Shown here piece by piece: positions 1 through 6,467 of a stretch of DNA of 9,412 nt. Source of the DNA: Nitrospinae bacterium RIFCSPLOWO2_12_FULL_45_22 (lineage in GTDB: Bacteria; 2-12-FULL-45-22); contig MHDQ01000140.1 in assembly GCA_001803565.1 (NCBI GenBank), positions 1-9,412 on the forward strand. Direction: 5' to 3'. Numbering within the stretch: position 1 is the stretch's first letter; every line of letters starts with the position of its first letter. The notes beneath the pieces were generated by a model. It worked only from the letters and a program-made list of their open reading frames with translations, made no database searches and was not told the origin of the DNA. Made by a program: the position numbers and the translations under genes.

Positions 1-319
1 TAAATACTCCCATGCTTATCAGCCCGCGACTTATCCAGGAGGATTGCGGACAGGTCACCATGCGCCAGAACCGTAGGGGATGGCCCAGGAAGGCCAGGTG
101 GGCACCACCGGAGGCTATAGCTACTACCAGGATACTAATGACTAGCCCCGGGATATAATCGTTAAGCCAGGAAATAAACCAGGTACCTGCCCCTATGCCG
201 GAAAAGAAATGGCCCAGTACCAGGAGAAGTCCTCGCTTCTCTATCCATTCCCTCTGGGGCCGCAGGGGGTTCCATAGGTCTTCATGTATCTTATCAAAAG
301 GGTCAGCCAATATCTTCAT
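1..319 (-). CDS. NrfD/PsrC-type membrane anchor subunit, partial (3' end outside window)
   Basis: Only the first 106 residues lie inside the window; the gene continues past the left edge. The start is the ATG at 319, preceded by AGAGGAG. The protein begins MKILADPFDKIHEDLWNPLR and then shows two hydrophobic stretches (roughly residues 30-45 and 57-75). These are followed by GHPLRFWRMV and SWISRG, a pattern typical of the first helices of NrfD/PsrC polysulfide-reductase-like quinone-interacting subunits. In that family the subunit has eight to ten membrane helices and passes electrons between the quinone pool and an iron-sulfur partner. It is the last visible gene of the minus-strand operon, 118 bases after the ferredoxin subunit. 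The family call is fairly safe; the direction of electron flow is unknown. Confidence 0.82.
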   Translation of the reverse strand, partial: MKILADPFDKIHEDLWNPLRPQREWIEKRGLLLVLGHFFSGIGAGTWFISWLNDYIPGLVISILVVAIASGGAHLAFLGHPLRFWRMVTCPQSSWISRGLISMGVF

Positions 320-362
320 ATCCTAGCTCCTCTGAGACAAACTATGTTTATTCTCTTATTCA

Positions 363-433
363 GGTCATTGCGTTATTAGGTTATTACGACCCTCAATAAC
401 TCAGTAACCCAATGACCCAATAACCTAATTACC
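363..433. repeat. Imperfect inverted repeat in an operon gap
   Basis: The 118-base gap between the ferredoxin subunit and the membrane anchor holds two arms, 363-387 and about 409-433, that are imperfect reverse complements built on GGTCATT, GTTATTAGGTTATT and their complements. In RNA this would form a long AT-rich hairpin between two operon genes. It has no terminal U run on the minus strand, so it does not look like a classical terminator. It may be a processing or stabilising hairpin, or an intergenic repeat family. Function is unknown. Confidence 0.5.
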
Positions 434-437
434 TAAA

Positions 438-1043
438 CTAAGGTGATAAATAGAAGACTGAAGGGTCGGTCCCTAGCTCTGCCCTAAGCTGCATACCCCG
501 CCGGTCCCTTACTATCCTTGAGACTTCACTCTCAGGGTCGTCTAAGTCGCCAAAAGTCATGGCCTTAGTGGGGCAATTTGCTACACAGGCGGGCTCCAGC
601 CCCTTCTCTACCCGGTGTACGCAAAAGGTACATTTCTCGGTCACGCCGGTGGGATGAAGCTTATACATCAGCTCTTCATAAACAGTCAATCCCTGACCGG
701 GGTAATATTCTCGTATCTTTGCATGGTAGAACCTTACACCGTATGGGCAGGCCATTATACAATAGCGACAGCCGACACATTTCTCATCATCTACCAATAC
801 AATTCCATCGGCACGCTGAGTAGTAGCCCCGGTTGGGCAGACAGCTTTGCAGGCCGGGTCCTGGCAGTGCATACATTGGATAGGATACGGTACCCGCCTT
901 ACCCGCGGAAAAGTACCGGCCTCTTCCTTCATCACCCGGCGCAAGAATATCCCAGGTGGTGTCCCGTTTTCTGCCTTACAAGCAGCTACACAGGCATAGC
1001 AGCCTGCGCATCGCTTCAGATCTATGGCCATTCCTAATCGCAT
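438..1043 (-). CDS. Four-cluster 4Fe-4S ferredoxin-type oxidoreductase subunit (DmsB/PsrB/NrfC-like)
   Basis: This 201-residue protein starts at the ATG at 1043, preceded by GAGGAGG seven bases upstream. It contains sixteen cysteines in the four-group pattern of DmsB/PsrB/NrfC electron-transfer subunits: C12, C15, C18, C22; C57, C60, C65, C69; C89, C92, C95, C99; and C138, C141, C153, C157. Four [4Fe-4S] clusters are therefore expected. They would connect the Mo/W-pterin subunit encoded upstream (103-base gap) with the NrfD-type anchor downstream. No signal peptide or Tat motif is visible, as usual for this subunit, which is normally carried by its catalytic partner. The family call is strong; the exact enzyme is unresolved. 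Confidence 0.93.
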   Translation of the reverse strand: MRLGMAIDLKRCAGCYACVAACKAENGTPPGIFLRRVMKEEAGTFPRVRRVPYPIQCMHCQDPACKAVCPTGATTQRADGIVLVDDEKCVGCRYCIMACPYGVRFYHAKIREYYPGQGLTVYEELMYKLHPTGVTEKCTFCVHRVEKGLEPACVANCPTKAMTFGDLDDPESEVSRIVRDRRGMQLRAELGTDPSVFYLSP

Positions 1044-1063
1044 ATCATCCTCCTCTGGTATTA

Positions 1064-1144
1064 AGCTTTCAGCTTTCAGCTTTCAGCCCTTAATTTATAC
1101 ATGATTTTTTGACTGATGGCTGATAGCTGATGACTGAAGGCTGG
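1064..1144. repeat. Tandem AGCTTTC repeats facing CTGAT-type repeats
   Basis: The 103-base gap between the oxidoreductase and ferredoxin genes contains three head-to-tail AGCTTTC units (1064-1087). After an AT-rich spacer comes a run of CTGATGGCTGATAGCTGATG-like repeats (1111-1144), partly complementary to the first group. Short CTGA/TCAG repeats of this kind are often scattered in intergenic spaces. The arms could pair into a weak hairpin. No promoter was identified here, so the gap probably lies within a single transcript. Confidence 0.5.
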
Positions 1145-1146
1145 TT

Positions 1147-3744
1147 TTATGCTTTATCTACCTTTACCTTTACACAAAGGTCCCAATTTTGTACCGTCCA
1201 GTCCACGCATTTCGGGTCGAGCTTCATAAGCCATTCAAAGCATGACCCCTTCTCTGGTTGGCTGGCAATCGGGAGGTATTTTGACCAATGCCCGCCACAG
1301 TTGGCTATGGCTAAACATTCCGGATGGACACCCTGGGTGAGATGGAGCTTACCCTTAGTCCTCCCACCATACATTGACTCAATCCATACCCAGTCCCCTT
1401 CCTTCAAACCCTTCTTCTTACCATAGTCCTCATTCATTACCAGGTTATAGACAGTAGGGTCTATCTGGCCCAGATCATCCAACCAGGCATTATTATAGGT
1501 AGAGGAGAAGGTATGGGTAGGGACCCGGTAATAGAAGGCATATAGGTCAAAGCCCGGTCTTTTCTCCTCATGGGAGGCGCAAGGGCCCCAATCGGGCAGG
1601 GGCTGTAGATCGGAAAAATCCAGCTCTTCGCCATAAGTTAGCTGTCGCAGGACTTCTTCGGTCCGTTCTCGCAGATCAACGAACCATTCAAAGTAGATCG
1701 GTACCCTTAATTTCATAAAATGTTTCCAATAAGACTCTTCTGGCTTTTTCTTCCATTTTATAACCCCATTTTTCTTAAACCATTCCAGGTTGTGATCTTC
1801 GCCAAAATGGGACTTAAGGGTAAGGTCTAGGATTTCGGTCCAGGTATAACGTTTATTGGGATCAAGGAGATATGGCTCCCGGAGCTGGGCAACCATATTA
1901 TATGTAGCAGCAAAATCCTGCCACAAATCTAGCTTATCTAACAGATGGAATATTATTTCATGCCGTGGCTTTCTTTCATAAAGGGGCTCTACAATGGGTT
2001 GCCGCAAAGAGGTTAGCCATTCCTTCAAAATAGCTGAGTTGTGGTATCCAGCCAGGGTAGGTGGTTGGGGCAAGTCGTACCTCTCCAGATAAGAGGCCTC
2101 TGGCAGGATAAGGTCAGCAAATTCAGTCACCTCATCCAGGTGCAAGCTTAATGAAGCTACAAAAGGAAATCTCTTGATGGCTTCTGCTACCTTGGGGATC
2201 TCGGTATGGGTCATAATCACATTACATCCCGTCATGAGGAGAACTTCTGGAGTATATTTGAGCCCATACTTTGCCGGGTCTAGCAGAGTAAAGGGCTGCC
2301 CAGTACCCAGCACAGACAAGGGGGATATTTCCTGCAGAGATATATTTTCTGGCACCTTTACCTCACTGAGCGCGGAAGGTGGTGGGCCGATCCAGCTACC
2401 AGCAATAAGGAGGCCATCAGGGCCCTCGATAGGTTCCCAGCGCGGTAGCCCGGTCTCAGGGTAGCCCAGACACCTGGGATTACTACCCAGGAGGCTGCCG
2501 GGTGTATCGGCCGCTCCAACTATCTCTGGGAGGAGGGAAAGGGCCATAGCCGTCCACAGGGTATGCTTATGGGCCTGAGCACCCTTAAAATAGAGCACCC
2601 CCACGGGCCGATGGGGTAGTTTATGCCCTTCAATTTCAATAGAGCTGCCAATCCGAGCCGCTTCACCAAATTCCTTTGTAATCCTCCTGATAGTACCGGC
2701 TGGGACACCACTAATTGATGCCGCCCCTTCGGGGGTATATTTTTTAACATGATCTTTAAGCGCCTGGAAGCCAGGGCAACAGGTCTCTCCATCAACCCCA
2801 TAAGTACCGGTAAGGGCGAAATCCTTTATTGTAGGATCATCATAGGTCTTGGCTTTCCCTTCCCCAGCATCCCAGACCAGGGGTTTTGAGGTCTCCCGGT
2901 CTCGCATATATTTACCGTTTTTCTTAATGAGATAGGGGGCATTGGTATGCGTCTTAAGGTGTTCGGCATCATATAGGTTATACTCGTTAACCAGGAGGTT
3001 AATCATACTTAGGGCTACATAACCATCCGTCCCGGGCTTTATGGGTATCCATTCATCGGCCCTCTCGGCTGGTGTGGAGAGCAAAGGGTCTAACACCACT
3101 ACCTTCATACCCCTTACCTTGGCATCGGCTATCCACCTCATCGAGGCCGTAGCATTATAATACATCCCAGCACCGGCCCCACAGCCAAACATCAAGAGAT
3201 AATTACAATGATCATAGTCTACCTGAGTATGGATAGCCCCATGGAGTATGGCCGCCATAGCATGCTCGCCATTGCCACAATGGGGTCCGGCGCCACTCAC
3301 CCACCAGTTACTGAAATAATTGAGGGCCATCCACCAGGCGGCCGTGAAGCCAAAAGATAAGGTATCTACTGCACTAAAGGTGAGGGTAATAGAGCGAGGG
3401 TCTTTTTGCCGGGCCTCTTTTAATTTGGCAGCCAGGGTATCGAGGGCCTCATCCCAGCTTATCCGCTGCCAGCCGGGGTCAATACCTATTCCCTTTTCTG
3501 GATTGGTACGTTTTAAGGGATAATTAACCCGGTTAGGGTCATAAAGGAGCATGATCCCTGATTGCCCCTTGGCGCATATCCTCCCCCCACCACCGGCATT
3601 AGCTGCTTCTGGGTGCCCTTCGATCTTTACCAGGACACCATCTACTCTCCGGGCCCTTATGGTGCAGTTGGAGTAACAGATGTTGCAAACCGAGGGTATC
3701 CAGACATCCTCTTTTTCTGCCTTAAGCTCTTTTACTAAAGCCAT
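1147..3744 (-). CDS. Molybdopterin (Mo/W) oxidoreductase catalytic subunit, CISM/DMSO reductase superfamily
   Basis: The chosen start is the ATG at 3744, giving 865 residues. It has GGAGG upstream and lies one base after the stop of the MoaD-like gene; a longer reading to 3798 would overlap that gene. An N-terminal [4Fe-4S] motif C20-x2-C23-x3-C27-x29-C57 is followed by K59, the conserved lysine of this superfamily. The pterin-binding core follows, with ISWDEALDTLA and GAGPHCGNGEH. C156 in the latter motif is the likely Mo or W ligand. The C-terminal dinucleotide-binding domain (LKEGDWVWIES, NCGGHWSKYLP) closes the protein. There is no RR Tat motif, so the subunit may stay cytoplasmic. The partners are the ferredoxin subunit and NrfD-type anchor downstream. 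The substrate is not identifiable; polysulfide/thiosulfate reductases and acetylene hydratase are distant superfamily members. Confidence 0.92.
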   Translation of the reverse strand: MALVKELKAEKEDVWIPSVCNICYSNCTIRARRVDGVLVKIEGHPEAANAGGGGRICAKGQSGIMLLYDPNRVNYPLKRTNPEKGIGIDPGWQRISWDEALDTLAAKLKEARQKDPRSITLTFSAVDTLSFGFTAAWWMALNYFSNWWVSGAGPHCGNGEHAMAAILHGAIHTQVDYDHCNYLLMFGCGAGAGMYYNATASMRWIADAKVRGMKVVVLDPLLSTPAERADEWIPIKPGTDGYVALSMINLLVNEYNLYDAEHLKTHTNAPYLIKKNGKYMRDRETSKPLVWDAGEGKAKTYDDPTIKDFALTGTYGVDGETCCPGFQALKDHVKKYTPEGAASISGVPAGTIRRITKEFGEAARIGSSIEIEGHKLPHRPVGVLYFKGAQAHKHTLWTAMALSLLPEIVGAADTPGSLLGSNPRCLGYPETGLPRWEPIEGPDGLLIAGSWIGPPPSALSEVKVPENISLQEISPLSVLGTGQPFTLLDPAKYGLKYTPEVLLMTGCNVIMTHTEIPKVAEAIKRFPFVASLSLHLDEVTEFADLILPEASYLERYDLPQPPTLAGYHNSAILKEWLTSLRQPIVEPLYERKPRHEIIFHLLDKLDLWQDFAATYNMVAQLREPYLLDPNKRYTWTEILDLTLKSHFGEDHNLEWFKKNGVIKWKKKPEESYWKHFMKLRVPIYFEWFVDLRERTEEVLRQLTYGEELDFSDLQPLPDWGPCASHEEKRPGFDLYAFYYRVPTHTFSSTYNNAWLDDLGQIDPTVYNLVMNEDYGKKKGLKEGDWVWIESMYGGRTKGKLHLTQGVHPECLAIANCGGHWSKYLPIASQPEKGSCFEWLMKLDPKCVDWTVQNWDLCVKVKVDKA

Positions 3745-3745
3745 A

Positions 3746-4060
3746 CTATTTTCCTCCCTGCAAAGGTGGTATAAAGAATACCTCAATCTCTCTATCATTT
3801 TCCCCTAGGACTTCATTCAGGGCCACCAGATCAGAGGTAAAATCCCAGCTCTTCCCTTTGACGGCAATATGAACTTCGGGCTTAAGACGCGGCTTCCCGG
3901 TATCTTCCCTTATGAGCATCCGCTTCATCTTATCACCGTATTGCTGGCAGAGATGGTTTATTAAGTCGAGGAGGGTGGCCGGTGGATCAATATGGAGGGT
4001 AATTTTGCCCGACTCTACCAGGAGCCGGAACTGTCCGTAAAACCTTACCTTAACTTCCAC
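3746..4060 (-). CDS. MoaD/ThiS-family beta-grasp protein
   Basis: This reading gives 104 residues from a GTG at 4060 (AGGGA lies eight bases upstream) and starts just before VEVKVRFYGQFRLL, which is where family homology should begin. A longer reading to 4165 would run into the attC-like hairpin and adds a non-family N-terminus. The pattern of an early beta strand, a helix around TLLDLINHLCQQYG, a central VHIAVKGKSW strand and a terminal EVFFIPPLQGG fits the MoaD/ThiS ubiquitin-like fold. That fold carries sulfur as a C-terminal thiocarboxylate during molybdopterin synthesis. Here the protein ends GGK rather than GG, so a lysine would need removal or the protein does not form a thiocarboxylate. 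It sits one base before the oxidoreductase gene, implying translational coupling and dedicated cofactor supply. Confidence 0.78.
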   Translation of the reverse strand: MEVKVRFYGQFRLLVESGKITLHIDPPATLLDLINHLCQQYGDKMKRMLIREDTGKPRLKPEVHIAVKGKSWDFTSDLVALNEVLGENDREIEVFFIPPLQGGK

Positions 4061-4149
4061 CGTAAATCCCTGTCTTTTTATTATTAAGAGAGAAGCGCAT
4101 ATTGCCATCCCTTTCGAGGCCCTGTTCGTGCTGGGCCTATGAGCCATAC

Positions 4150-4220
4150 CACTAACGGCAGGCATACCCGGCTGGTAAAAGCCGCCAGGCTTTTACCAGC
4201 CGGGTATCCCATAGTTAGGC
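4150..4220 (-). other. attC-like recombination site at the far end of the cassette array
   Basis: Read on the minus strand, an R'' box GCCTAAC (4220-4214, a perfect RYYYAAC) is followed by a six-base spacer, a perfect 20-bp stem with a four-base loop (4207-4164), a seven-base spacer and an R'-like GTTAGTG (4156-4150). The CTAAC/GTTAG ends pair with each other. This box-spacer-stem-spacer-box layout is that of an integron attC. It differs from the other attC sites here because the main stem has no extrahelical base and R' departs from GTTRRRY. It follows the small antitoxin gene and abuts the redox operon. A hairpin with a terminator role is the alternative, although no U run follows on either strand. 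Confidence 0.55.
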
Positions 4221-4259
4221 AAGGAATCTCTATGGCATTGGAGGAAACTCGGCTATATT

Positions 4260-4430
4260 TCAGGCACCTTTCTTGCCAATCCTTTGCCCCGTTTGATGAA
4301 CCACTCGGTCCATATGTTCCTTTTCCTTTTTCTTTAGACGAGCTATAATCTGCTTCAGGTCATAGTTACATTCCAGGGCAATTTTTTCTCGGATGGTGTG
4401 AATTTCCTCAACAATAGGATCTTTCCACAT
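4260..4430 (-). CDS. Small antitoxin-like protein partnered with a PIN toxin
   Basis: This gene is short, encoding 56 residues beginning MWKDPIVEEIHTIREKIA. Charged helices follow, through DLKQIIARLKKKEKEHMDR, and then a basic tail. Small proteins beginning W-K-D-P-I-V-E-E are common next to VapC-type PIN genes, where they are taken as antitoxins. The ATG at 4430 lies one base after the PIN stop codon, and its ribosome site GGAGG is inside the last PIN codons. The pair is therefore translationally coupled, in the order toxin then antitoxin. Because the PIN gene upstream is broken, this antitoxin is probably an orphan. DNA binding is not shown by any clear domain. Confidence 0.75.
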   Translation of the reverse strand: MWKDPIVEEIHTIREKIALECNYDLKQIIARLKKKEKEHMDRVVHQTGQRIGKKGA

Positions 4431-4431
4431 G

Positions 4432-4738
4432 TTATCCTCCTTCCGGAGATATTAAAAGTTCCTCCGGTGTTACAATAATAGGGGTTTCACGGCCAAGCAT
4501 TGTGTTGACTGCCTGAAGGCGTCTAATTACCTCATCATTTGCAAGATGAGCACAATTCCATGTCAGAAGGTAGTCCAGTCTATATGCAACCGCACAGGCT
4601 AAATGCACCACGTCCAACCGGGCTCCTCGTGGCAAGCCAAGCTTGCCTTGATACTCTCGGGCCAATGTCTCCACCTCCTCCGTCAGCGTAATAATGGGTA
4701 ATCCTTCAGTCGGTGATCTCTTCCAAAACCGCTTCGGA
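4432..4738 (-). pseudogene. VapC-like PIN-domain toxin, 5'-truncated and frameshifted
   Basis: The 3' half of a PIN RNase toxin is recognisable: EGLPIITLTEEVETLA, then LDVVHLACAVAYRLDYLLTW, CAHLAN and a terminal PIIVTPEELL. These are the usual C-terminal landmarks of a VapC subfamily of about 140-160 residues. The first half, including the early acidic catalytic residue, is absent. A short piece, SEAVLEEI, expected just before the conserved part, is present in another frame at about 4738-4715, so a frameshift or small deletion lies near 4706-4714. Upstream of about 4740 the sequence belongs to a Cap15-like gene instead. A GTG at 4674 preceded by GAGGAG could still start an 80-residue remnant. 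Toxin activity is very unlikely. Confidence 0.72.
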
Positions 4739-4740
4739 AT

Positions 4741-5100
4741 TGTCGTTTCACCTTCCAGGACAAGAGCGATCTTGTGCCAAGTCTAGGAGACACGAAGCGT
4801 CACTTCTTGAACGACCTTCGGCTCTGGGTCGGAGGTAAAAGAAGGCATTGTGAGAGTGCCTTTCCATACCCCAGAGATATCCGGGATGCCAGCCAGGATT
4901 TGCAAACCGGGCCACCTCCACAAATAGTTATTGAAAAGCCAGAGCAGCGACCCAAAAATAAAGAACACCGAAGGGGCTGCAAATCTATAGTGGGCGAGCG
5001 CCGGGATCAGAGCAAGAAGATAGGCTCCTGCTAAACTGGCCGCACCGAGCAAAAGGTGGACACGCGGCCTAGGATCGGTATCAACAGAATAATTAATCAT
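4741..5100 (-). pseudogene. Cap15-like (2TM plus beta-barrel) CBASS effector, interrupted and 3'-truncated
   Basis: From the ATG at 5100 the protein reads MINYSVDTDPRPRVHLLL. It has two membrane helices (about residues 15-36 and 43-62), then YLWRWPGLQILAGIPDISG and VWKGTL, landmarks of the Cap15 family, whose beta-barrel domain binds cyclic nucleotides and drives membrane damage in CBASS defence. After VTLRVS comes TAG (4785-4783). The same frame continues TWHKIALVLEGETT, which fits the family's QTWxKI-like strand, so one C-to-T change of CAG to TAG would explain the stop. The family match ends near 4741 and PIN sequence follows, so the rest of the barrel is missing. No CD-NTase gene is in the window. 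The attribution rests on remembered family landmarks. Confidence 0.62.
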
Positions 5101-5151
5101 TTGCTGCAGAATCCTCGATGAATTCTCGTGTTTGAGGTTTGATGGATAGAA

Positions 5152-5239
5152 GCCTAACGACCTAATCAGCCGCCGGGCCGATGACTGAAATGTAAACCAC
5201 ATCCGGCTATTCCCGGTCGGCTGGATTAAATGGTTCGCC
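5152..5239 (-). other. attC recombination site (secreted-protein cassette)
   Basis: On the minus strand the site runs from R'' GGCGAAC (5239-5233) to a perfect R' GTTAGGC (5158-5152). The arms CAGCCG-A-CCGGG and CCCGGCGGCTG form an 11-bp stem with one extrahelical A on the left arm, the asymmetry that orients real attC sites. About 34 bases lie between the arms. The site follows directly after the secreted-protein gene and opens the Cap15-containing cassette. R'' departs from RYYYAAC and is not complementary to the core at the start of its own cassette, so that cassette may be a hybrid. Confidence 0.85.
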
Positions 5240-5259
5240 GCCACTGTTCCTTCGTCAGC

Positions 5260-5784
5260 CTACTCCGGGGGGCGGGGTGGGTCGCGTTCCGCAGCACCGC
5301 AGGACACCGTAACCGTGTAGGCATCATCGGTGTGGCCTTCTCCGTCCTCGCCGTGCCAGTGGTTCCATCGGCCTTCCACGATACATAGCGCCCCGGGCTT
5401 GTGAAAAGCATAGACCGTACCGTCTGGCCCGTCGGCATCGTGAGACAGTGTCGGGGACCACCCCTTCCTCTCGAAGTACTCACCAAGCCATTCGTCTGCA
5501 GAGCCCTGTTGGCCCAGGGCACTGAACCGACCAGACAGCGTCACCACGCACCCATCTCGTACGCATCCGAACCTGGGATCGAGAAAGGACGTTGTGGCTA
5601 CTCGAACACTGCCACCCGGCACTTTGGCCAGACTGAGATGTAAGTCGCGGCACATGCCATGTATGAGCGCCTTGGTACCCGGAGTACTTACAGCAGGGCA
5701 TGACTCCTCTGCAAAGACGACACGGCTACCGCAGCCCATGAAGACAGCTAATATCCAGACGCTCATCCAGGCACTCCATCTCAT
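5260..5784 (-). CDS. Cysteine-containing secreted cassette protein of unknown function
   Basis: The ATG at 5784 has GAGG six bases upstream and is preferred over the ATG at 5799. The 174-residue product starts MRWSAWMSVWILAVFMGCGS followed by RVVFAEE, an N-terminal hydrophobic export signal. Cleavage after VFA is likely; FMGC is a poor lipobox, so a lipoprotein is possible but less likely. The mature part carries cysteines in SCPAV, GMCRDL, FGCVRDGCVV, LCIVEG and VSCGA, suggesting disulfide bonds in the cell envelope, and a His/Trp-rich RWNHWHGEDGEGH stretch. I do not recognise a named family. The gene is clearly richer in GC than the cassettes either side and is bounded by attC sites, so it was acquired as a cassette. 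Confidence 0.72.
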   Translation of the reverse strand: MRWSAWMSVWILAVFMGCGSRVVFAEESCPAVSTPGTKALIHGMCRDLHLSLAKVPGGSVRVATTSFLDPRFGCVRDGCVVTLSGRFSALGQQGSADEWLGEYFERKGWSPTLSHDADGPDGTVYAFHKPGALCIVEGRWNHWHGEDGEGHTDDAYTVTVSCGAAERDPPRPPE

Positions 5785-5828
5785 GACCACCTCACCCATC
5801 GCAAGCCAGCGAATGCAGTCCGCAGCGC

Positions 5829-5859
5829 GTTGTTCCGGGCGCGAAGCATCCGGAACAAC
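5829..5859. repeat. Palindromic cassette core (GTTGTTC/GAACAAC hairpin)
   Basis: GTTGTTCCGG at 5829-5838 and CCGGAACAAC at 5850-5859 form a perfect 10-bp stem with an 11-base loop. The right arm contains the R' core of the neighbouring attC. On the minus strand the second heptamer, GAACAAC, is followed by GCGCTGCGGACTG, which resembles an attC left half. A cassette starting G-TTGTTC would carry exactly this R'' box. This could be the remnant of a tiny gene-less cassette. Confidence 0.5.
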
Positions 5860-5913
5860 GACAAGGGTAACTTGCGGCGGTTTTTAGCCGTCAAGTTGAC
5901 CCGCTGGTTAGAA
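5853..5913 (-). other. attC recombination site (first cassette, integron copy 1)
   Basis: On the minus strand R'' TTCTAAC (5913-5907) is followed by GGGT-C-AACTTG-A-CGGC, an eight-base loop and GCCG-CAAGTT-ACCC, ending at R' GTTGTTC (5859-5853). The 14-bp stem has two extrahelical bases, C and A, both on the left arm, as in functional attC sites. R'' TTCTAAC is exactly complementary to GTTAGAA, the core at the start of the same cassette next to attI (6475-6469). At 61 bp it is near the lower limit for attC sites. The stop codon of the preceding reading frame lies inside R''. Confidence 0.85.
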
Positions 5914-6377
5914 CCATATTTTTACGTTTGATATCTTTAATAATTCGGTAATTATACAATGAATTCTTTTTTTTCTATCAATTTCCCATTTGGTTGCATC
6001 ATTAGCAGCCGCATGTGCCAATGCTTCCTGACTTGGGGCAATAGCGGCTGCTATGCCAAAAATTCCAAGTTCGTTTACTTGATTATATCCTTTTCATATT
6101 CTGCCCATTTCTGATTAAACCTATCGAGACATCTGCCGCTCAGGTTTTTGGCGAAGATTTCCTTCATAGCTCTGTGGTTCTTGAACTCGGTAAGGAGGCT
6201 GTAATTCAGGCTGACTCCTTTGTCTTGTAGGGTGTTGAGAAAGTGAAGCAGTGGATCGGCAAACTTCGCGTACTCCTTGTCGAAATTTTCTCGTTTCTGG
6301 CAAACCTCTTTATACCTAATATGGATCAACCAGCCGATCAAAACACAAAGGATTGGAATCAATATGATGTTCTGCAT
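5908..6377 (-). pseudogene. Membrane-anchored cassette protein, split by a frameshift
   Basis: An ATG at 6377 with AAGG eight bases upstream opens a 100-residue frame ending at 6075. It holds one N-terminal membrane helix (IILIPILCVLIGWLI), then a soluble helical part through DRFNQKWAEYEKD. A second protein-like frame overlaps its end and runs to the TAA at 5908: VNELGIFGIAAAIAPS through ATKWEIDRKKRIHCIITELL. It has no start codon of its own near its beginning. The two frames together make about 155 residues, with the shift near GAAAAGG at about 6090. Helical cassette proteins with an FxxAWxxY-like segment followed by a C-terminal IxxLL helix are familiar, which supports one ancestral gene. 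A TTG at 6404 is an alternative start without a ribosome site. Function is unknown. Confidence 0.5.
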
Positions 6378-6467
6378 ATAAGCCTTGGGGTTCTGATAAC
6401 CCAATTTTGGATGTGGTGGTGGATTCTGAATGATAAAAACAAAGATGATTAAATTGTTGTTTGGATT

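Noticed and set aside
3745-3798. An upstream start at 3798 for the oxidoreductase
   Set aside because: It overlaps the MoaD-like gene, while the ATG at 3744 has GGAGG and begins just before the cluster motif.
3746-4165. A longer 139-residue MoaD-like frame starting at 4165
   Set aside because: It would begin inside the attC-like hairpin and add a non-family N-terminus; the GTG at 4060 fits the domain start and has a better ribosome site.
4164-4207. Perfect 20-bp hairpin as a simple Rho-independent terminator
   Set aside because: There is no T run on either side, and the flanking GCCTAAC and GTTAG boxes fit an attC-like site better.
5401-5887. Plus-strand and alternative minus-strand frames over the secreted-protein gene
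   Set aside because: High GC keeps several frames open; only the minus frame from 5784 has a ribosome site and a signal peptide.
6243-6452. Plus-strand 69-residue frame over the first cassette
   Set aside because: It is antisense to the better supported membrane-protein frame and has no ribosome site.
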